Position numbers and translations under genes: made by a program
Source of the DNA: CAVVKW01 sp963749035
GTDB lineage: Bacteria; Verrucomicrobiota; Verrucomicrobiia; Chthoniobacterales; JAATET01
DNA length: 64,000 bases
NCBI GenBank assembly: GCA_963749035.1
Contig: CAVVKW010000004.1
Coordinates: 186,001 to 250,000 of the forward strand
Direction of reading: 5' to 3'
Notes under the pieces: model-generated
Told to the model about the DNA's origin: nothing
The model's database searches: none
Seen by the model: the letters and a program-made list of their open reading frames with translations, nothing else
Shown: positions 41,960-50,670 of the stretch, in pieces
How the letters are laid out: each line of letters starts with the position of its first letter
How positions within the stretch are numbered: position 1 is the first letter of the stretch

Positions 41960-42949
41960 TTATCCGTGGGCTTTGAGCCAGTCGCGGGTTTGAGTGAGGG
42001 TTGACTCGAGCGATGAGGCGGGAGTCTGGAGGAAGTGCGTTTGGAATTCCGATGAGTCGATGACCCAGCGGTCGGCGTAGATCTCGCGGACGCGGTCGCG
42101 GGTAAGGCTGGGGGCGGCGGAACGGAGGGGTGGGATGGCGTCGATGACGGTGGCCACGAGGCGGATGGCCGGAGACGGGAGGCGCAGGACGTAGGGCGTG
42201 CGATTGCAGAGGCGGGTTGCGGTTTGAACGAGGTCGAGGTCGGTGATGGTCGTGGGGGATCCGGTGTAGATGGGGCGTCCGACGGTGGCGTTCCATGCGG
42301 TCGAGGTGAGGGCGGTGAGGAGGGCGTTGGCGAGATCGTTGACGGAGATCCAACTGTAGGATTTCGGGACGAATCCGGGTTTGATTTGAACGAGGCTCCT
42401 GGCCATTTGAAAGAGCGGGACCGTGGCGGCATCGCGGGGTCCGAGGATCATCGGTGGACGCCAGATGGCGGTGTCGGGACGGGCGGCGAGGAGTTGGCGC
42501 TCCATCTCGAGTTTCGATTTTCCGTAGAGGGTGATGGGGGCGTCGGGATCGGTGATTTGGCGAGCGGGCTGATCGGCGGGCGTGGGGCCTCCGGCACTTT
42601 GGCTGGAAAGGACGATCAGGCGGGTCGCGGTGGGGAGGGCGGCGGTGAGGGCGAGGGCGGGGTCGACGTTCGCCGCTTCGTAGGATTTGCGCTCGCAGGC
42701 GAAGCTGACGCCGACGGCGTGGACGGCGTGGGTCACTTCGTCGAGGGGAGCGGACGAGGGCGGCGCGGCGTCGAGGAGGCGGAGTCGCGGGTGGTCTGCG
42801 GGATCGACGTTTTCGCTCGAAAGCTGGGCGCGAAGTTTCGGCGCGTTGCGAGCGTGAAGGAGGATCTGCTCGAAGCGCTCGTCTCGGAGAGCTGAGAGGA
42901 GAAGGTTGCGGCCGACGAAGCCGGTCGCGCCGGTAATGAGAAGATTCAC
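41960..42949 (-). CDS. NAD-dependent epimerase-like reductase, candidate ceramide reductase (CerR)
   Basis: A 329-residue extended short-chain dehydrogenase starting at GTG 42949, which overlaps the upstream acyltransferase stop as GTGA. The NAD(P)-binding motif is G7-A-T-G-F-V-G13, the active-site pair is YGKSK in PITLYGKSKLEMER, and LIVLSSQSAGG gives the catalytic serine region. In the bacterial ceramide pathway described in Caulobacter, a protein annotated as an NAD-dependent epimerase (CerR) reduces the 3-oxo group. Its position as third gene after a serine palmitoyltransferase and a GNAT-type protein supports that role; on sequence alone it could be another nucleotide-sugar or steroid-type dehydrogenase. 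Confidence 0.72.
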   Translation of the reverse strand: MNLLITGATGFVGRNLLLSALRDERFEQILLHARNAPKLRAQLSSENVDPADHPRLRLLDAAPPSSAPLDEVTHAVHAVGVSFACERKSYEAANVDPALALTAALPTATRLIVLSSQSAGGPTPADQPARQITDPDAPITLYGKSKLEMERQLLAARPDTAIWRPPMILGPRDAATVPLFQMARSLVQIKPGFVPKSYSWISVNDLANALLTALTSTAWNATVGRPIYTGSPTTITDLDLVQTATRLCNRTPYVLRLPSPAIRLVATVIDAIPPLRSAAPSLTRDRVREIYADRWVIDSSEFQTHFLQTPASSLESTLTQTRDWLKAHG

Positions 42950-44079
42950 GCGGAGCCGATCGGCGCGTGGTAGAGCCGGAAGGTTTTGTCGCGGACACCG
43001 CCCATGAGGTCGATGATGCGGATGACTTCTTCGTTGTTGGACTCGATCCAGGAAAGTTCGGCGGAATGATTCTTTTTCTGCGTGCGCTGGACCATCTCGG
43101 CGCACATAAGGCCGGCGAGCCCGCGGTCGCGGTGGTCGGGATGGATGCCGAGAACGGCTTGGCGGACGGTGTGCATGGGCCTGGTCTTGAGATTCCAGAG
43201 GGTCCACAGGATGCGCAGGAAGCGGGGGCGACGGGGGATCCGGCGGTTGCGGCGGAGGATTTCGTGGAAGTTCGGGAGGGTCAGCATGAAGCCGACGGGT
43301 TCACCGTCGATCTCGGCGAAGATGAGGTATTCGGGATTGGCGAAGGCGCGGAGGTCGGTGGCGGAGGCGAGCAGGTCTTCGAGCTCGAGGGGGTAGAAGC
43401 CGGAATTTCGGTCGAGGGTGACGTTGTAGAGACGGTGGACGAGGCGGAGTTCGTCGTCGAGACGGTCGAGGTCGAACGATCGGAGGCGGAGGTTGTGCGC
43501 GCGTTCGCGAAGGCGTTTGGACACGCGGACGATTCGGTCGGGAAGACCCTGGTGAAGGTCGAGGTGGTAGGCGTAGAGGGTACGGGTGGGGGTGAGTCCG
43601 GCCCCTTCGACGAGCGGAGCGAGGTAGGTGGGGTTCCACGGCATGGAGAGGTAGGGGGGGAGATCCTCTCCTTCGATGAGCAGGCCGCAGGTCTCGTGGA
43701 TGTCGGGGTTGTAGGGGCCGCACATTTCGTCGCAGCCGAGGGCGCGCAGGGCGTCGGTCGCGGCGGCGAAGAGGGCGGCGGCGGTCTCGGGGTTGTCTTC
43801 GCAGTCGAAGAATCCGAAGAAGCCGGCGTGGTCCCGGTGAAATTCGTTGTGCGATCGATTCAGGATCGCGGCGATGCGACCGACCGGTTGGCCGTCGCGG
43901 TGGGCGAGGAAGCCTTCGATGCGCCCGTGCCGGACGAAGGGTGATCTGCGCGAAAGGAATTTTGCGACGCTACCCGGGAAGGGGGGTGTGAACGCCGGAT
44001 GCGCCCCGTGCAGGAGCTCTGGGAGAATCTCGAACGTCCTCCTCTCCGAAGCTGTCTTGCAGGCTGAAATCGAAAACAT
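42946..44079 (-). CDS. GNAT-fold acyltransferase, candidate bacterial ceramide synthase (bCerS)
   Basis: A 377-residue protein. An N-terminal region (HPAFTPPFPGSVAKFLSRRSPF, then VGRIAAILNRSHNEFH) leads to GCDEMCGPYNPDIHETCGLL, PPYLSMPWNPTYLAPLVEGAG and a C-terminal GNAT-like part ending AVLGIHPDHRDRGLAGLMCAEMV. The pattern GPxNxxIxxxCGLLxEG…PxNPxYYxxL is that of the YghO-like acyltransferases associated with sphingolipid genes. In Caulobacter, the ceramide synthase bCerS is a GNAT-domain protein that acylates the sphingoid base. The start ATG 44079 lies inside the last 110 bases of the upstream serine palmitoyltransferase; the homologous N-terminus argues that this overlap is real. The assignment is an inference from family and neighbours. 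Confidence 0.68.
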   Translation of the reverse strand: MFSISACKTASERRTFEILPELLHGAHPAFTPPFPGSVAKFLSRRSPFVRHGRIEGFLAHRDGQPVGRIAAILNRSHNEFHRDHAGFFGFFDCEDNPETAAALFAAATDALRALGCDEMCGPYNPDIHETCGLLIEGEDLPPYLSMPWNPTYLAPLVEGAGLTPTRTLYAYHLDLHQGLPDRIVRVSKRLRERAHNLRLRSFDLDRLDDELRLVHRLYNVTLDRNSGFYPLELEDLLASATDLRAFANPEYLIFAEIDGEPVGFMLTLPNFHEILRRNRRIPRRPRFLRILWTLWNLKTRPMHTVRQAVLGIHPDHRDRGLAGLMCAEMVQRTQKKNHSAELSWIESNNEEVIRIIDLMGGVRDKTFRLYHAPIGSA

Positions 44080-45301
44080 TTCGTCGGCGTCCGGGTTCAG
44101 AGTAGGCGGGGTCGTCGAAGGTGCCAAGCTCGCGCGCGAGACGGGCGAAAATTTCGAGAACTTGATCGAGGTCCTCGTCGGTGTGGGTGGCCATGAAGCT
44201 GGTGCGAACGATGGCCTCGCCGTAGCGCACGGCGGGGTAGATGGCGGGTGTGGCGAAAACGCCTTCCTCGTAGAGCCGCTGGGTGAACTGGAAAGCGCGG
44301 GCTTCGCTGCCGATGAGGATGGGGACGATGGGGGTCTGGGTCGTGCCGATCTTGAAGCCAATGGATTTGAAGCCTTCGTGCATCTTGCGGGTGTTGCGCC
44401 AGAGGGCATTGATGCGCTCGGGTTCGGCCTGCATGAGTTCGAGGGCTTTGGTGACGCCGCCGGTGACGGCGGGTGCGAGCGAGGCGGTGAAGATGAAGCA
44501 GCGGGCTTTGTGGCGGAGGAATTCGATGACCTCGTGGCTGCCGCCGATGAAGCCGCCCATGGAGCCGAGGGACTTCGAGAAGGTGCCCATGACGAGGTCG
44601 ACTTCGTCGTTGAGGCCGAAGTGATGAACGGTGCCGCGGCCGGCGGGCCCGAGGACGCCGAGCGAGTGGGCTTCGTCCACGTAGGTAAAGGCGCCGAATT
44701 CGCGGGCGGTCTCGACGATGGACGGAAGGTCGGCGATGTCGCCGGACATGCTGAAGACGCCGTCGAGCACCATGAGTTTGCCGGTGTCGGCGGGAAGGCG
44801 TTTGAGGCGATTGCGAAGGGACTCGGCGGAGTTGTGCCGGAAGGGGATGAGCTTGGCGGGAGCGAAGTTGCAGCCGTCGATGATGCTGGCGTGGTTTTCG
44901 CGGTCGCAAAGGATGGCGTCGCCTTCTTCGGTGAGGGTCGCGAGTGCGCCCTGGTTCGCGAAGAAACCGGTCGAAAACAGGAGGACGGACTCGCGCTGGA
45001 GGAAGTCGGCGAGTTGCTCCTCGAGCCGCTCGTGAGGGAGGATGTTGCCGTTGAGGAGCCGGGAGCCGGTGCAGCCAGCGCCAAATTTCCGGAGAGCTTC
45101 GCAGGCGGCTTCGGTGACGCGGGGGTCCTGGGCGAGGCCGAGGTAGTTGTTCGACCCGATCATGATCTTCCGTTCGCCGGAGCAGATCACGTGATTGCCC
45201 TCGGTCTCGTCGATGCGGCGAAAATAGGGATAGAACCCCTGTTTTCGGGCGTCGGCCGAGTCGCGATAGTCCCGGCATTTTTTGGTGAGATCTTTGGCCA
45301 C
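43970..45301 (-). CDS. spt: Serine palmitoyltransferase-like alpha-oxoamine synthase
   Basis: A 443-residue PLP enzyme. YFRRIDETEGNHVICSGERKI and MIGSNNYLGLAQDPRV open the fold and are typical of bacterial serine palmitoyltransferases rather than of BioF. The PLP site is K243 in GTFSKSLGSMGG, with H137, D209 and H212 in YVDEAHSLGVLGPAGRG. It condenses serine with an acyl thioester to 3-oxo-sphinganine. The last 35 residues, from NVFDFSLQDSFGEED, form an extra tail that overlaps the start of the next gene. BioF and Kbl are the alternatives; the ceramide-type neighbours and the absence of bio or threonine genes favour the sphingolipid role. Confidence 0.83.
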   Translation of the reverse strand: MAKDLTKKCRDYRDSADARKQGFYPYFRRIDETEGNHVICSGERKIMIGSNNYLGLAQDPRVTEAACEALRKFGAGCTGSRLLNGNILPHERLEEQLADFLQRESVLLFSTGFFANQGALATLTEEGDAILCDRENHASIIDGCNFAPAKLIPFRHNSAESLRNRLKRLPADTGKLMVLDGVFSMSGDIADLPSIVETAREFGAFTYVDEAHSLGVLGPAGRGTVHHFGLNDEVDLVMGTFSKSLGSMGGFIGGSHEVIEFLRHKARCFIFTASLAPAVTGGVTKALELMQAEPERINALWRNTRKMHEGFKSIGFKIGTTQTPIVPILIGSEARAFQFTQRLYEEGVFATPAIYPAVRYGEAIVRTSFMATHTDEDLDQVLEIFARLARELGTFDDPAYSEPGRRRNVFDFSLQDSFGEEDVRDSPRAPARGASGVHTPLPG

Positions 45302-45488
45302 GATACAGTTGTGCCTTCTGGGCGGTTGGCGTCGACACGCCCGTTCGGGATCGATTACGAACGGAAACGTGGGAGGGTTTCAACCAAAAACGGGAGGCTA
45401 CATCGGTGGTGAGAAAGGGGGTGGTCGGGTCAAAGTCCGGTGGAGGATCGTCGACCTTCGGTGGTGAATCTGCGTAGGGTTCGGGCGA

Positions 45489-46340
45489 ATGGTGGAGCGG
45501 CTACGGAGATTTCTAGGGTTCATTCGATTTTCGCACACGATCTTCGCGATGCCCTTCGCGCTGGGTTCGATGTTCGTGGCGGCGGGCGGATGGCCGTCGG
45601 CGAGGGTGGGGGGATTGGTGATCCTCGCGATGGTCTTCGCGCGGACGGCGGCGATGGCGTTCAACCGGCTCGCGGATTGGGAAATCGATCGTCGGAACCC
45701 ACGGACGGAAGGGCGGCATCGGTTGGTGTCGCGGCAGACGGCGATCGTCGGGTGGGTGGTGAGTTCGGTTGCGTTCGTGGTGACCGCGGCGGCGATCAAC
45801 TTCGTGTGTTTCGTGCTGTCTCCGGTCGCGTTGGGGTTGGTGTTTTTCTATTCGCTGACGAAGCGGTTGACGCACGCCGCGCAGTTCTTTCTGGGCCTGG
45901 CCTTGGCGGTCGCGCCGGTCGGGGCCTGGTTGGCGGTGACGGGTAGTCTGGCGTGGCCGCCGTTGGTGCTCGCGCTGGGCGTGCTGCTCTGGGTCGCGGG
46001 TTTTGACATGATCTACGCGACGCAGGACGTGGAAGTGGATCGGCGGGAGGGCCTGCGCTCGATGGTGGTGGCACTGGGGGTGCCGGGGGCACTGCGGGCG
46101 GCGGGGTGGTGCCACGCCGGGACGTGGGTGGCGCTGGTGGTGTTTGGCTGGCTGGCTGGGCTGGGGTGGATCTATGCGTTGGGCATGGTCGTGGTGCTGG
46201 GATTGTTGATCCATGAGCACCGCGTCGCGAGAAGTCGGGAGTTGGCTCGGATCAACGCGGCGTTCTTTCAGGCGAACGCGTGGGTTGGCGGGATCTTTCT
46301 CGTCAGCGTGATGGCGGCGGTGCTGACGGGTCGATCGTAA
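45489..46340 (+). CDS. UbiA-family prenyltransferase, likely for quinone synthesis (MqnP/UbiA type)
   Basis: A 283-residue membrane protein of eight to nine helices. The first Asp-rich motif is FNRLADWEIDRRNPRTEGR and the second is YATQDVEVDRREGLRSM. Spacing and sequence are those of 4-hydroxybenzoate polyprenyltransferases and the closely similar MqnP of the futalosine menaquinone pathway. Which quinone it serves cannot be told here; MqnP is attractive because this lineage often uses futalosine. It is divergent from the ceramide cluster across 187 bases in which no promoter could be picked with confidence. Confidence 0.85.
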   Translation: MVERLRRFLGFIRFSHTIFAMPFALGSMFVAAGGWPSARVGGLVILAMVFARTAAMAFNRLADWEIDRRNPRTEGRHRLVSRQTAIVGWVVSSVAFVVTAAAINFVCFVLSPVALGLVFFYSLTKRLTHAAQFFLGLALAVAPVGAWLAVTGSLAWPPLVLALGVLLWVAGFDMIYATQDVEVDRREGLRSMVVALGVPGALRAAGWCHAGTWVALVVFGWLAGLGWIYALGMVVVLGLLIHEHRVARSRELARINAAFFQANAWVGGIFLVSVMAAVLTGRS

Positions 46341-46397
46341 GGAAGGGTTGGAGGGGCGGGAGGGTCTCCGATTTGAGTTTCATTAAGATCCGGGTAA

Positions 46398-46988
46398 AAG
46401 GACTGGGTCGGCATTCGTGCCGCGTATGACGCGGGGAAGCGTCAGATTGCGGAAACGTCGGCGGGCGGATTCGTTGCAGTGACCCCGAGTCAGGGGTGGC
46501 GGACGGAATTTGTTGGCGGCGGATTCGTCACGACGCCGCAGGACGGAAAATGGTCCTGGGGGCTGGAGCTCCGATCGGTCAGCGGAGAACGGATCTCCGC
46601 GGGCGAAAGCGCAGGTTCGGCGGACGAGCATCGTTTGGCCTTTGCGCGGAGCGAGGGTGTTTACGAATGGTTCGTCAATCATCCGAATGGGTTGCAGCAG
46701 GGATGGACGATCACCGACCGCCCGTCGACCCAGTCGGGAGAAGCGTTGCGGGTGGAGCTGGGCATTCGTGGTGATCTGCGGGCACGGGTCGAAGCGACGA
46801 CGGTCGAGTTCGTGGACGGAGAGGGAACGACGGCTGTGACCTACGGCGGATGGCTGGCGTGGGATGCCGAGGGGCGGAAGTTGCCCGTGGAGTTTGCGGC
46901 GTTGGAAGACGGGATCGCAATCCACGTCGACGATCGCGGCGCGCAGTATCCGATCACGATTGATCCGGTTGCGCAGCAGCCTACGTGA
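46398..46988 (+). pseudogene. 5' fragment of a broken FG-GAP surface protein gene
   Basis: After a TAA at 46395-46397 the frame reads KDWVGIRAAYDAGKRQIAET and continues through GWRTEFVGGGF and WSWGLELRSV to AQYPITIDPVAQQ, then PT and a stop. This is the usual N-terminal module of large Verrucomicrobia-type FG-GAP proteins, but the signal peptide and first codons are missing. At about 46977-46983 one base appears to be lost: with one extra G the codons for AQQ would run straight into AYVKASNT of the next frame. A start at GTG 46479 is possible but would remove part of the module. Confidence 0.7.
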
Positions 46989-48658
46989 AGGCGTCGAACA
47001 CGGATGCGAACGACGCGTTTGGAACGTCCGTGGCGATCTCGGGGAACACGGCGGTCGTCGGTGCGCCCGCGGAGGATAGCACGGCGAACTCCGTCGACGG
47101 GAACCAAGCGAACAACGCTGGGAACAATCAAGGTGCGGCGTACGTCTTTGTTCGCGAGAACGGCGTTTGGTCGCAGCAGGCGTATCTGAAGGCAGCGAAC
47201 TCCGGTGCGCTCGACAATTTTGGCACTTCGGTCGGAATCTCCGGCAATCTGATCATCGTGGGAGCACCGAGAGAAGACGGCGGGACCAATGGATTGAACG
47301 CGATTCCCGACGACTCAGCATCGGATGCCGGGGCGGCATACCTCTTCAGTCGTTCGGGGAGTAGCTGGTCGCAGACCTTATACATCAAGGCTTCGAACTC
47401 GGGACTGGGCGATCGATTCGGCCAGTCGGTGGCAATCTCTGGCGGCACGTTCATCGTCGGTGCGCCAAACGAGGATAGTGGATCGACAATCACCGAATGG
47501 GTGGATGCCGACGAGACGGAACAGGCCGGGGCGGCCTACGTTTTTGCGTTTAACAGATTCACTTACGTCCAGCAGGCCTACTTGAAGGCATCGAACACGG
47601 GGGCCAACGATGGGTTCGGAACGTCGGTAGCGGTCCACGCGGAATTGCTGGCGAGTGAGGCGGCCTTCGCCATCGTGGGCGCGCCGTTCGAAGACACCAC
47701 GGCGAGTGACTCGGGGGCCGCCTACGGATACCTTCGAGTTGGCGGGGTCTGGACTTTCGTCAACCAGCTCAAAGCCAACAACGCGGGCGCCGACGATGAA
47801 TTCGGACATTCCGTCGCAATGTCGGGAACGACGGTCGTAGTTGGTGCGCCGATGGAAGACAGTCCCGGATCGGGCGTGAACGGAGGCACGGGTGACGGCG
47901 CGAACAACGCCGGAGCCGCCTACGTGTTTGAGCTGCCGGCCTTCGCTTGGGAGCAGACCGCTTATCTGAAAGCGATTGCGAACGACGACGGCGTGGGAAA
48001 CAATTTCGGCGCAGGCGTTTCCGTTTCGGAAAACCTGATCATGGTGGGCGCGCCGCTGGAGGACAGTGACTCGGTCGGCGTTGATGGAAGCCAAGAGAAT
48101 GAAGGGGCGAACAATTCCGGAGCGGCCTTCGTTTACCGGCGGTCCGGATCGTCTTGGATCAGTCAGTCTTACCTGAAGGCGTCGAACACTTCCGTGGGAG
48201 ATCAATTCGGCGGCGCGGTGGCGGTCTCCGGCGAGACGGCGATCGTCGGAGCATTCGACGAGGATAGCGGGGCAACCGGGGTCGGCGGGAGCCAAGGCTC
48301 GGGCGCGTTCGCGTCGGGAGCGTCCTACATCTTTTCGCTGACGCCGGCGGTCGCTACGCCCGGTGCCACGGTCGACGTGGTCGGCCCGACCCTGCAAGTG
48401 CGGGGCCGGAAGACAGTCGAGACCCTCCGCAAGCGGGTGGTCATCCGCGGCTCCGTGGCGGACGTCTCGGGAGTCTCACGGATCATCGTGAAAGCCGGTG
48501 GGGCGAAGGTCCGGAAGACCCGGTTGCGTGGCAACGGGACGTGGAAGTCGGTGTCGAAGGTTCGCAAGGACCGTGGTCGCGTGATCGTGCGGATCCGTGC
48601 GGTCGACAACGTTGGCAACAGCTCGGCTCAGAAAAAGGTCCGCATCCTGCGGCGCTAA
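46985..48658 (+). CDS. FG-GAP (integrin-alpha-like) repeat protein, 3' part of the broken gene
   Basis: A 557-codon frame with seven repeats of about 65 residues, each built like YLKASNTxxxDxFGxSVAIS followed by VGAPxED. They begin near 46985, 47179, 47386, 47582, 47767, 47962 and 48173. This is the calcium-binding beta-propeller repeat of FG-GAP proteins. The C-terminal 100 residues (from VDVVGPTLQVRGRKTVETLR) form a basic beta-sandwich-like domain ending VRIRAVDNVGNSSAQKK. The repeats continue the broken 5' fragment in another frame. On its own it lacks a signal peptide, so it may be non-functional unless a frameshift restores the fusion. A sequencing error is the main alternative. Confidence 0.7.
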   Translation: MKASNTDANDAFGTSVAISGNTAVVGAPAEDSTANSVDGNQANNAGNNQGAAYVFVRENGVWSQQAYLKAANSGALDNFGTSVGISGNLIIVGAPREDGGTNGLNAIPDDSASDAGAAYLFSRSGSSWSQTLYIKASNSGLGDRFGQSVAISGGTFIVGAPNEDSGSTITEWVDADETEQAGAAYVFAFNRFTYVQQAYLKASNTGANDGFGTSVAVHAELLASEAAFAIVGAPFEDTTASDSGAAYGYLRVGGVWTFVNQLKANNAGADDEFGHSVAMSGTTVVVGAPMEDSPGSGVNGGTGDGANNAGAAYVFELPAFAWEQTAYLKAIANDDGVGNNFGAGVSVSENLIMVGAPLEDSDSVGVDGSQENEGANNSGAAFVYRRSGSSWISQSYLKASNTSVGDQFGGAVAVSGETAIVGAFDEDSGATGVGGSQGSGAFASGASYIFSLTPAVATPGATVDVVGPTLQVRGRKTVETLRKRVVIRGSVADVSGVSRIIVKAGGAKVRKTRLRGNGTWKSVSKVRKDRGRVIVRIRAVDNVGNSSAQKKVRILRR

Positions 48659-48709
48659 CGCGCGGACAACTGGATCGCGCGGACAACTGCAACGCGCGAA
48701 CGACTGTAA
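48659..48709 (+). repeat. 17-base tandem repeat, three copies
   Basis: CGCGCGGACAACTGGAT (48659-48675), CGCGCGGACAACTGCAA (48676-48692) and CGCGCGAACGACTGTAA (48693-48709) follow directly after the stop of the FG-GAP frame. The copies differ at two to five positions. Confidence 0.7.
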
Positions 48710-48790
48710 CGGCGGGCGGCTTCGAAATTCGGAGTCGCCCGTTCTGCGTTTTCGGCTTGGGAAATGCTGGATTTTCCCGATGGTCCGGGC

Positions 48791-49702
48791 ATGACGAAAC
48801 CGACATTGGTAGTGCTGGCGGCGGGAATGGGAAGCCGCTACGGAGGATTGAAGCAGATGGACCCGGTGGGGCCGTCGGGTGAGTTCGTTTTGGACTACTC
48901 GGTTTTCGACGCGGTGCGGGCGGGGTTTGGAAAAGTCGTCTTCGTGATTCGAGGAGAGTTCGAGGAGGTCTTTCGTGAGAGTGTAGTTAGCCGATACGCG
49001 GGGCGGATCGAGGTCGAGCTGGCTGAGCAGTCGCTCGATGATTTGCCAGGGGGATACGAGGTGCCGGAGGGTCGCGAGAAGCCGTGGGGAACGGCGCACG
49101 CGGTCTGGGCGGCGCGGCACGCGGTGCAGACTCCGTTTCTCGCGGTGAACGCCGATGATTTCTACGGGCGGGAGGCGTTTGCGGCGATGGGTGACTTTCT
49201 GCGGGACGAGGCGAACGCCGGATCGAGCTGTGCGTTGGTGGCTTACGCGTTGCGGAACACGCTTTCGGAGAATGGAACCGTTTCTCGGGGGATTTGCTCC
49301 CGGGGCGAGAGTGGGGGGCTGGTCGAGGTGGAGGAGTGCGTGGAGATCGGTCCGGGCGAGGATGGCGTCCTTCGCGGGAACAACCTGGAGGGGCAGACGC
49401 GGGAGTTTGAAGGCGGAGAGTTGGTTTCCATGAATTTTTGGGGGTTCTCGCCGGATGTTTTCGACCGCATCGGCGAGATGTTCGCGACGTTCCTGGACGG
49501 ACTGACGCCAGAGCGGCCGAAGGCGGAGTTTTACATCCCGACGGTGGTAACGGAGTTGATCGAGGAAGATGGAGTGGACGTCGCGGTGCTGGAGTCGGAC
49601 TCGCGGTGGTTCGGCGTGACCTATCGTGAGGATCGGGCGGGTGTCGTCGCGGCGCTCGCTGCGTTGGTCGACGCGGGTGACTATCCGTCGCCGTTGGCGT
49701 GA
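48791..49702 (+). CDS. Nucleotidyltransferase (NTP_transferase family)
   Basis: A 303-residue sugar-nucleotide-type transferase. The signature LAAGMGSRYGGLKQMDPVGP is at the N-terminus, followed by the acidic pair in FLAVNADDFYG and the sugar-binding SMNFWGFSPDVFD. This resembles the subgroup that transfers nucleotides to sugar phosphates but whose substrate is not fixed by sequence. ATG 48791 gives the standard start. It precedes the PIG-L and nagB genes with a gap of about 110 bases, so a role in amino-sugar metabolism is suggested only by position. Confidence 0.78.
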   Translation: MTKPTLVVLAAGMGSRYGGLKQMDPVGPSGEFVLDYSVFDAVRAGFGKVVFVIRGEFEEVFRESVVSRYAGRIEVELAEQSLDDLPGGYEVPEGREKPWGTAHAVWAARHAVQTPFLAVNADDFYGREAFAAMGDFLRDEANAGSSCALVAYALRNTLSENGTVSRGICSRGESGGLVEVEECVEIGPGEDGVLRGNNLEGQTREFEGGELVSMNFWGFSPDVFDRIGEMFATFLDGLTPERPKAEFYIPTVVTELIEEDGVDVAVLESDSRWFGVTYREDRAGVVAALAALVDAGDYPSPLA

Positions 49703-49812
49703 TCGGCGGAGTCAGACGGGCGATTGACGCGATGGTCGTAACGAACGTGACGGGTCGAGCGGCTCATAGGTTTCGCCAGTCGCCGTGATTTCTGCCAATG
49801 GTGGGGACTTCG

Positions 49813-50667
49813 ATGAAATTTCTTTCGGATGATGCTGAGATCTTCGTTCCGGACGCTCGGCCGGAGGCGGAAGCGTTGTCGCGGACGACTCACCTCGGAG
49901 TCGGGGCCCATCAGGATGACTTGGAATTCATGGCGTTCTCGGGGATTGCCGAGTGTTTTCGGTCGCCGAGCAAGTGGTTTGGCGGGGTGATTTGCACGGA
50001 TGGTCGGGGGAGTTCGACGAGAGGACCATACGAGGGGATCGGGCCGACGGAGTTGGGCTCGATCCGTGCCGCCGAGCAGCGACACGCGGCGTCGGTCGGT
50101 CGCTTTGCCTTCGTTGCGCAGCTCGGGTATTCGAGTCCGTCGATTCGGCCTCCCGCGGGAAGTGGGTTAGTGGAGGATTTGGTCGCGGTGCTCGAAGCGG
50201 CGACGCCGAAGACGATCTTCACCCATAACCCGGCGGATAAACACGTGACCCATCTGAACGTGCTGGTCGCGGTGTTGGCGGCACTGCGGGAGTTGCCGGC
50301 GGAGAAGCGACCGGGGCAGTTGCTCGGCTGCGAGATGTGGCGGTCGCTGGATTGGCTTGGCGACGAAGAGAAGGTGCTGCTGGATTGCAGCGATTCGGAG
50401 CATCTGGCGACGGCGCTGAACGGGGTGTTCGATTCGCAGATTGCGGGTGGAAAGCGCTACGATCTGGCGGTGGCGGGACGGCGGCGGGCGAACGCGACGT
50501 TGCTGAACTCCCACGCGGGCGACGGGGTGTCGGCGGTGACCTACGCGATGGATTTGACGCCGTTGATCGGGGCGGAGGCGAGCGATCTGGTGGATTTCGT
50601 GGAGTCGGCGGTTGACCGGCTGCGGTCCGAGATCGGTGGAAAACTGCGGGAGGCTCTCTCGGCGTAG
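49813..50667 (+). CDS. PIG-L family deacetylase
   Basis: A 284-residue zinc-dependent N-deacetylase of the LmbE/PIG-L family. The metal motif is GVGAHQDDLEFMAFSG (A-H-x-D-D), and the third ligand lies in FTHNPADKHVTHLNVL. It ends 3 bases before nagB. Since NagB needs glucosamine 6-phosphate, this enzyme may supply it by deacetylating an N-acetylglucosamine derivative, replacing NagA. Fused PIG-L-NagB proteins are known in Bacteroidetes. ATG 49813 has GTGGGGA just upstream; ATG 49798 is the alternative start. Confidence 0.85.
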   Translation: MKFLSDDAEIFVPDARPEAEALSRTTHLGVGAHQDDLEFMAFSGIAECFRSPSKWFGGVICTDGRGSSTRGPYEGIGPTELGSIRAAEQRHAASVGRFAFVAQLGYSSPSIRPPAGSGLVEDLVAVLEAATPKTIFTHNPADKHVTHLNVLVAVLAALRELPAEKRPGQLLGCEMWRSLDWLGDEEKVLLDCSDSEHLATALNGVFDSQIAGGKRYDLAVAGRRRANATLLNSHAGDGVSAVTYAMDLTPLIGAEASDLVDFVESAVDRLRSEIGGKLREALSA

Positions 50668-50670
50668 GGT

